Of a stretch of DNA of 64,000 bases, positions 59,811-64,000 are shown in pieces. The stretch's first letter is position 1. Every line of letters starts with the position of its first letter. The notes under the pieces are model-generated. The model was given only the letters and a program-made list of their open reading frames with translations. It was not told the origin of the DNA and did not search any database. The stretch is from Kitasatospora phosalacinea. Lineage in GTDB: Bacteria > Actinomycetota > Actinomycetes > Streptomycetales > Streptomycetaceae. The stretch covers positions 124,001-188,000 of the forward strand of contig NZ_JNWZ01000003.1 of assembly GCF_000716545.1 (NCBI RefSeq). The letters are read 5' to 3'. A program made the position numbers and the translations under genes.

Positions 59811-61142
59811 CTACTTCCCGGCCGGGGCCGGGCGCTCGGGGGCGAGCGAGTTGCCGGCCGGGATGCGGCCGCAGTCGGACGGGGCGGCCTTGCCGGCGAA
59901 GCGGTCGTTCAGGTAGAGCACGGCGGTGGGCGCCCACGGGACGGCCGTGCCGAGGTGGCTGAGCAGGTCGTACTGCTGGTACTTGACGGCGCCGTTGCCG
60001 GTGGCGCAGTACTGCCGGGCCAGGGCGCGGACGTCGCCGGCCACCATCACGCCGTCGCCGGTGCCGATGCCGGGGAGGTTGCTGAAGGTGCCCTCCAGGA
60101 CGCCGCCGTTGCCCTGCGCGATGTAGCCGGGGACGGTGGGGGTGGGGGCGGAGCCGAGGTTGACCTTGTTGACGGCCGCCAGGTACTCGGGGATCGAGTT
60201 CGGGTCGGCGTAGGCGGGCTTGGCGAGCTTCTGCCAGGTCAGGCCGGGGTACTGGCCGAGCGCGTTGACGATCGAGGCGTCCTTCGTCTTGGCGAACACC
60301 TCCTTGCCGTAGTCGCTCAGGTAGGGCGTCAGGTCGAAGCCGTAGGCGCGGGCCACGCCGGTGATCGCCATCGGGATGACGCCGGGCCACACCACTCCCC
60401 CGGCCACGTACTTCAGGTTGTGCGCGGGGTCGACCAGCAGGCCGCCCTCGGCGAAGCCGACCAGGCGGCGGTTGACGTCGGGGGCGTAGGAGGGGGCGAG
60501 CGCGGCGGCCCAGTTGGTGGCGATCGCGCCGCCGGAGTAGCCGATCATGCCGAACCTGGTGTCGCCGTCCAGGCCGGTGGCGGGCGAGGCGGAGGCGGCC
60601 CGGATCGAGTCCAGCGTGGTGGTGCCGTACTCGGGTCCGGCGGCGAAGTCGGCGCTCTGCCCCTCGGTGTCGGGGATCACCACGTCGTAGCCCTGGAGCA
60701 CGAACGGGACGACGAACAGCGCCTCGGCGTTGGCGATCGCGCCGCCCAGGCTGACGTCGCCGGCCACCGCCCGGGACGGGGCGTGCTCGGGGTTCAGCGA
60801 GTCGTAGAAGGACTGGTACGAGACGGCCCGGCTGCCGTCGCCGCCCAGCCCGCGCACCACGGTGGTGACGCCGGCGCTGGGGCGGCCCTGCGCGTCGGTG
60901 GTGCGGAACAGCAGTTGGACGGCCCGCACGGGGGTGGCCAGCCCGAGCAGGTGGTACGAGAGGGTGCGGGTCTTGAGCACGGTGCCGGGCGCGTACGACG
61001 ACAGCGGGGCGGCGCCGTCGTACGCGTAGAACGGGTCGGCCGCGGTGGTGGCGGTCGTCGCGGCGGCGGTGGCGACGGGGGCGGCGGTGGCGATCGCGGC
61101 GGCGGCGAGGGCGGTGGCGATCAGCCGGGCGGCTCGGTTCAT
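59811..61142 (-). CDS. Secreted lipase (LIP family)
   Basis: 443 residues. Signal peptide about 1-34 (AARLIATALAAAAIATAAPV, cleaved in the following Ala/Thr run). The core is an alpha/beta hydrolase of the secretory-lipase (LIP) family: GYDVVIPDTEGQSADFAAGP, nucleophile RFGMIGYSGGAIATNWAAAL (Ser in GYSGGA), and a late SHLGTAVPWAPTAV with the His. Two Cys near the end (QYCATGN and SDCGRIP) may pair. It would hydrolyse triglycerides or related esters outside the cell. ATG at 61142 gives a proper signal peptide; a PucR-type regulator is divergent with a perfect palindrome between. Confidence 0.85.
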   Translation of the reverse strand: MNRAARLIATALAAAAIATAAPVATAAATTATTAADPFYAYDGAAPLSSYAPGTVLKTRTLSYHLLGLATPVRAVQLLFRTTDAQGRPSAGVTTVVRGLGGDGSRAVSYQSFYDSLNPEHAPSRAVAGDVSLGGAIANAEALFVVPFVLQGYDVVIPDTEGQSADFAAGPEYGTTTLDSIRAASASPATGLDGDTRFGMIGYSGGAIATNWAAALAPSYAPDVNRRLVGFAEGGLLVDPAHNLKYVAGGVVWPGVIPMAITGVARAYGFDLTPYLSDYGKEVFAKTKDASIVNALGQYPGLTWQKLAKPAYADPNSIPEYLAAVNKVNLGSAPTPTVPGYIAQGNGGVLEGTFSNLPGIGTGDGVMVAGDVRALARQYCATGNGAVKYQQYDLLSHLGTAVPWAPTAVLYLNDRFAGKAAPSDCGRIPAGNSLAPERPAPAGK

Positions 61143-61207
61143 GGCGGTTCCCGTTTCTGGGTGGGGGGTGGGGGCGCGCGACCTGAACAAGGTGGGGGAT
61201 CGCAGGA

Positions 61208-61227
61208 GTTACCTACGGGTAGGTAAC
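61208..61227. promoter_or_regulatory. Perfect 20-bp operator-like palindrome between lipase and PucR genes
   Basis: GTTACCTAC-GG-GTAGGTAAC is a perfect inverted repeat with 9-base arms, 66 bases upstream of the lipase start and 75 bases upstream of the PucR start. The TTACC..GGTAA core is common in actinomycete TetR-type operators; PucR itself, or an outside regulator, could bind it. It lies where both promoters must be. Confidence 0.65.
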
Positions 61228-61301
61228 CTCCGGGGAACCATCATGAACGCGCCGCGCGGCCTCGTCGCCGGGCCGCCGCACAGAGATTCGCGAGGTGGAT
61301 T

Positions 61302-62654
61302 GTGACCGCACCCAAGACCGGGGCCGACGCCCACACCACCCCCGGACCCGGCCCGTCCACTCCCGGACCCGGCCCGTCCGTCCCCGAACCCGGCCCGTCC
61401 GTCCCCGAACCCGGCCCGTCCGCCGCCGAACTCGCCGACGACGGGCCCCGGTTCGGCGGCCGGCCGGTCCACCTCCGGCTGCTCGCGCTGGCGCCCGCGC
61501 TGGCCGGCGAGGTGATGGTCCGGCTGCTGGACCGGCTCCCGGCCTACCACTCGCTGCCGCCCGAGCAGCTGCGCGGCGAGATCACCCGTCAGGTCGAGCG
61601 CGGCATCCGGTCGTTCGTCGAGGTGCTGCGCACCGGCGTGCTGCCCGGCGAGGCCGAACTCGCCCGGATCCGGGAGTCCTCGGCCCGCCGCGCCGACGAG
61701 GGCGTGCCGCTGGAATCCGTGGTCGGCGCCTACCACCTGGGCGCCCAGCTGTGCGCGGCCCGCGTCCTGGCCGAAGCCTCCCCCACCGACCTGCCCGACG
61801 TCGCCACCGCGCAGGACCGCCTCCTCGGCTACCTGCGGGTGGTCAGCTGCGCGGTCGCCGCCGGGTACGTGCAGGAGCGGCAGGCCGCGCTCGGCGGCGA
61901 ACAGGTCTCCCGGCAGGCCCTGCTCTCCCGGCTGCTGGAGGGCGGTGACCCGCGCGCCGCCGCCGACCGGGCCGGCATCCGGCTGCCCGCGCGCTACCTG
62001 GTGCTCTCGCTGGCGATCGGCCCGCACCCCGACGAGGGCCGCCCCGGCGTCAACCGATCGGTCGTCGCCCGTCGCAAACTCCGGCGCCTGCGCGCCGAGT
62101 TGGAGCGCCGCACGGACGAGGTGCCGCTGGCCGCGCTGTCCGCCGACGGCGGCCCGGTGCTGCTGCCCGACGACTCCCGCGGACCGGTCCCCGACCGCAC
62201 CGCGCTGGCCGCCCTGCTCGAACGGCTCGCCCGGGCCTGCGGCGCCGAACTGACGGCCGGCGCCACCGTCGCCGCCCCCGCGGAGGTCGCCGCCGCGGCC
62301 CGGCTGGCCGCCGAGATCCGCCAGGTCGCCGAGGCCACCGGACGCGGCCCCGGCCCGCACCTGCTCGACGACGTCCTGGTCGAGTACCAGCTCAGCCGCC
62401 CCGGACCGGCCCGCGACGCCCTCGCCGCGCTGCTCGCCCCGCTCGCCGCCCGCCCCGAACTCCTGGGCACCCTGCGGGCGTTCCTCACCTGCGGCCTCGA
62501 CCGCCGCCGCACCGCCGCGAAGCTGCAGGTGCACCCCAACACCGTCGACTACCGCCTGCGCCGCACCGCCGACCTCACCGGCCTGGACGCCGTCCGCGGC
62601 CCCGACCTGCTCACCCTCCGCGCGGCGCTCGCGGCGCACGACACGGCTCCTTGA
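61302..62654 (+). CDS. PucR-family transcriptional regulator
   Basis: 450 residues. The first 45 are Pro/Gly/Ser repeats coded by four 21-bp tandem repeats (61341-61424). Then an N-terminal helical RsbT-RD-like/PucR sensor (about 60-210), a GGDEF-like degenerate fold (about 215-370), and a C-terminal helix-turn-helix (about 385-445): LGTLRAFLTCGLDRRRTAAK then LQVHPNTVDYRLRRTADLTG, the standard PucR/CdaR HTH. GTG at 61302. Divergent from the lipase gene, so it is the probable lipase regulator. Confidence 0.85.
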   Translation: MTAPKTGADAHTTPGPGPSTPGPGPSVPEPGPSVPEPGPSAAELADDGPRFGGRPVHLRLLALAPALAGEVMVRLLDRLPAYHSLPPEQLRGEITRQVERGIRSFVEVLRTGVLPGEAELARIRESSARRADEGVPLESVVGAYHLGAQLCAARVLAEASPTDLPDVATAQDRLLGYLRVVSCAVAAGYVQERQAALGGEQVSRQALLSRLLEGGDPRAAADRAGIRLPARYLVLSLAIGPHPDEGRPGVNRSVVARRKLRRLRAELERRTDEVPLAALSADGGPVLLPDDSRGPVPDRTALAALLERLARACGAELTAGATVAAPAEVAAAARLAAEIRQVAEATGRGPGPHLLDDVLVEYQLSRPGPARDALAALLAPLAARPELLGTLRAFLTCGLDRRRTAAKLQVHPNTVDYRLRRTADLTGLDAVRGPDLLTLRAALAAHDTAP

Positions 62655-62673
62655 GAACGGCGGGACGCGCGAT

Positions 62674-62826
62674 CAGGGGCTCGGGGAACGGCGGGGCCGT
62701 GGCTGCCGGCGGTGCGCCTGCCGGAGCGCGCACCGGCTTCGGGCTCCGTCACGGACACGCAGCAGCACGGTCCTCCGACGGGCTCCGGCCACCAGCAGCA
62801 TCGACTCGGCGTTCCCCGGGCCCCTG
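62674..62826. repeat. Inverted pair of the 'caggggc-n-cggggaac' intergenic motif
   Basis: CAGGGGCTCGGGGAAC (62674-62689) and, in the opposite direction, GTTCCCCGGGCCCCTG (62811-62826) flank about 120 bases between the convergent PucR and LysE genes. The same motif sits in the terminator at 22800-22815 and, less exactly, at 53790. It probably acts in RNA structure or termination. Confidence 0.6.
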
Positions 62827-62849
62827 CTGTGGTCGCTCTCCCCGTCCGC

Positions 62850-63479
62850 TCAGGCCGCCGCCGTGACGCCCGCGACCGCGAGCAGCAGGACCGCCGAGAC
62901 CGCCGAGAGGCGGCGGGCCGCCGTCGGGGTGCCGCCGACGCGGTTGCCGAGGCGGGCCGCGCAGAGGGCCACCGCCGTGTAGACGGCGGCGCAGCACAGG
63001 ACGTTGACCGCGCCGAGTGCCGCGACCTGGCCGCCGACCGGCAGGGTGGCGCCCGGGGTGACGAACTGCGGCACCAGCGACAGGTACAGCAGCAGGCCCT
63101 TGGGGTTGAGGAGCGCGGTCAGCAGGGACTGGCGCAGCACCGTCCGGGCCGGCTGCGGCCGGGCCGCCGCGACGGACGGACCGGTCCCGCCGCGGCGCAG
63201 GGCGAGCAGCATGCCGACGGCGAGGAACGCCAGGTAGCCGGCGCCGGCCAGCCGCAGCGCGGGGAGCAGGGCGGGGACGGCGCGCAGGGCGGCGGCGAGG
63301 CCGGCGGCGGAGAGCAGGGTGTGCACGGCGTAGCCCGCGCAGACGCCGGTGACGGCGGTGAGCGCGGTGCGGCGGCCCTGGCCGAGGCCGCGGGCGACGA
63401 TGTACAGCCAGTCGGGGCCGGGCGTGCAGACCAGCAGCACGTCGACGCCGAGGAAGAGCAGCAGGGCGTGCGGGTCCAT
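62850..63479 (-). CDS. LysE-family amino-acid exporter
   Basis: 209 residues with six helices. The N-terminal motif FLGVDVLLVCTPGPDWLYIV followed by GLGQGRRTALTAVTGVCAGY is the LysE/RhtB signature (CTPGPD with the conserved Pro-Gly-Pro). NPKGLLLYLSLVPQFV is the second family motif. It exports a basic or neutral amino acid, or a homoserine-lactone-like compound. A divergent Lrp/AsnC regulator lies 110 bases away, the usual pairing for amino-acid-induced export. Confidence 0.9.
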   Translation of the reverse strand: MDPHALLLFLGVDVLLVCTPGPDWLYIVARGLGQGRRTALTAVTGVCAGYAVHTLLSAAGLAAALRAVPALLPALRLAGAGYLAFLAVGMLLALRRGGTGPSVAAARPQPARTVLRQSLLTALLNPKGLLLYLSLVPQFVTPGATLPVGGQVAALGAVNVLCCAAVYTAVALCAARLGNRVGGTPTAARRLSAVSAVLLLAVAGVTAAA

Positions 63480-63588
63480 GGCACCTTCAGTGGGGGAAAT
63501 CTCAACACCTGGACGCTATCCGTCCGGCGTTGGCAGCCGATGTCCCGTTTCCGCTGGTCATGGCCCCGCTCTGGCAGAATGTTGCGCC

Positions 63589-64000
63589 ATGGACCGCATC
63601 GACCGCAGAATCCTCCACGAGCTCCAGCAGGACGGCCGGATCAGCAACGCCGAGCTGGCCGACCGGGTGGGGCTGACCCCGTCGCCGTGCCTGCGCCGGG
63701 TGCGCCACCTGGAGGAGCAGGGGGTGATCCGCGGCTACCGGGCGCGGCTCGACCCGGCCGCCGTCGGGCGCGGCTTCCAGCCCTTCGTCACGGTGGTGAT
63801 GCGGCACGAGGACCGGGCCACCGTCGGCGAGTTCGAGCGGCGGGTGGCGGAGCTGCCGGAGGTGGTGGAGGCGCACCGGCTGTTCGGCGACCCGGACTAC
63901 CTGCTGCGGGTCGCGGTGGCCGATCTCGCCGCGTACGAGCGCTTCGTCACCGACGTGCTCTCCGGCCTGCCGGGCATCGCGCAGGTGCACTCGCACCTGA
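63589..64000 (+). CDS. Lrp/AsnC-family regulator, 3' truncated by window end
   Basis: 137 residues are visible and the frame is still open at base 64000. The N-terminal HTH (DRIDRRILHELQQDGRISNA then ELADRVGLTPSPCLRRVRHL) and the RAM ligand domain (HRLFGDPDYLLRVAVADLAA) are intact; only the last few residues are missing. Lrp/AsnC proteins form octamers and respond to amino acids. Divergent from the LysE exporter, which it probably activates when an amino acid accumulates. ATG at 63589 with a normal Lrp start MDRIDRRIL. Confidence 0.88.
   Translation, partial: MDRIDRRILHELQQDGRISNAELADRVGLTPSPCLRRVRHLEEQGVIRGYRARLDPAAVGRGFQPFVTVVMRHEDRATVGEFERRVAELPEVVEAHRLFGDPDYLLRVAVADLAAYERFVTDVLSGLPGIAQVHSHL

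Overview
The window is about 70% GC with strong third-position G/C bias, GTG/TTG starts, 1-4 base stop/start overlaps, mycothiol-type (not glutathione-type) aromatic catabolism and Streptomyces-style regulatory sites (a DasR-like dre, CGAAA-N-TTTCG boxes, the intergenic 'caggggc-n-cggggaac' motif). It looks like a chromosomal segment of a Streptomycetaceae actinomycete (Streptomyces or Kitasatospora). No rRNA, tRNA, CRISPR array, intact insertion sequence or phage module was seen.

Layout. 1-6.3 kb: end of a molybdate-type ABC ATPase, a DMT exporter, an acetyl-esterase, then a tightly overlapped RsbQ-like hydrolase / PAS-PP2C phosphatase / STAS antagonist unit and a DUF574-type methyltransferase. 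6.3-9.4 kb: a secreted multidomain GH8 reducing-end exo-oligoxylanase with its own promoter and xylanase-type boxes. 9.4-10.3 kb: a graveyard holding a group II intron 3' end (domains V and VI plus the maturase tail). 10.3-18.2 kb: peptidyl-tRNA hydrolase, a hypothetical, a YbjQ protein, a vWA protein, a YihY membrane protein, an ATP-grasp/flavin monooxygenase pair and a WYL regulator. 18.3-22.8 kb: an alpha/beta hydrolase and the phenylacetyl-CoA epoxidase operon paaABCDE, with a compact promoter/operator. 22.8-30.5 kb: M20 peptidase, a repeat-rich stretch with a decayed ADP-ribosylglycohydrolase, a GlsB-type membrane protein, a terpene synthase, an ECF sigma cluster with a tiny membrane peptide, and small enzymes. 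29.2-33.5 kb: MFS exporter with divergent TetR regulator, and a two-component system. 33.7-39.1 kb: small secreted proteins, then a Cys-rich leader peptide and attenuator-like hairpin ahead of cysteine dioxygenase and rhodanese, followed by an OpuC-type ABC importer. 39.2-48.8 kb: chitinase with dre site, Bcr/CflA exporter, acyl-CoA dehydrogenase, fumarase, SPW protein, and a phosphoribosyltransferase-hydrolase fusion. 48.9-53.4 kb: tyrosine/homogentisate operon hppD-hmgA-orf-fahA. 53.6-64 kb: two crotonases, a broken VanZ-like gene, a double-RCK channel, HdeD-like membrane protein, a secreted lipase with divergent PucR regulator, and a LysE exporter with divergent Lrp/AsnC regulator cut by the window end.

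How it fits together. Two aromatic routes (phenylacetate epoxidation and homogentisate cleavage), crotonases, a GcdH-like dehydrogenase and fumarase would feed acetyl-CoA, acetoacetate and fumarate into central metabolism; the secreted xylanase, chitinase, lipase and esterase are the polymer-scavenging side. The two points most worth attention are the polycysteine leader peptide controlling cysteine dioxygenase/rhodanese, and the uncharacterised protein placed exactly where maleylacetoacetate isomerase should be in the homogentisate operon.
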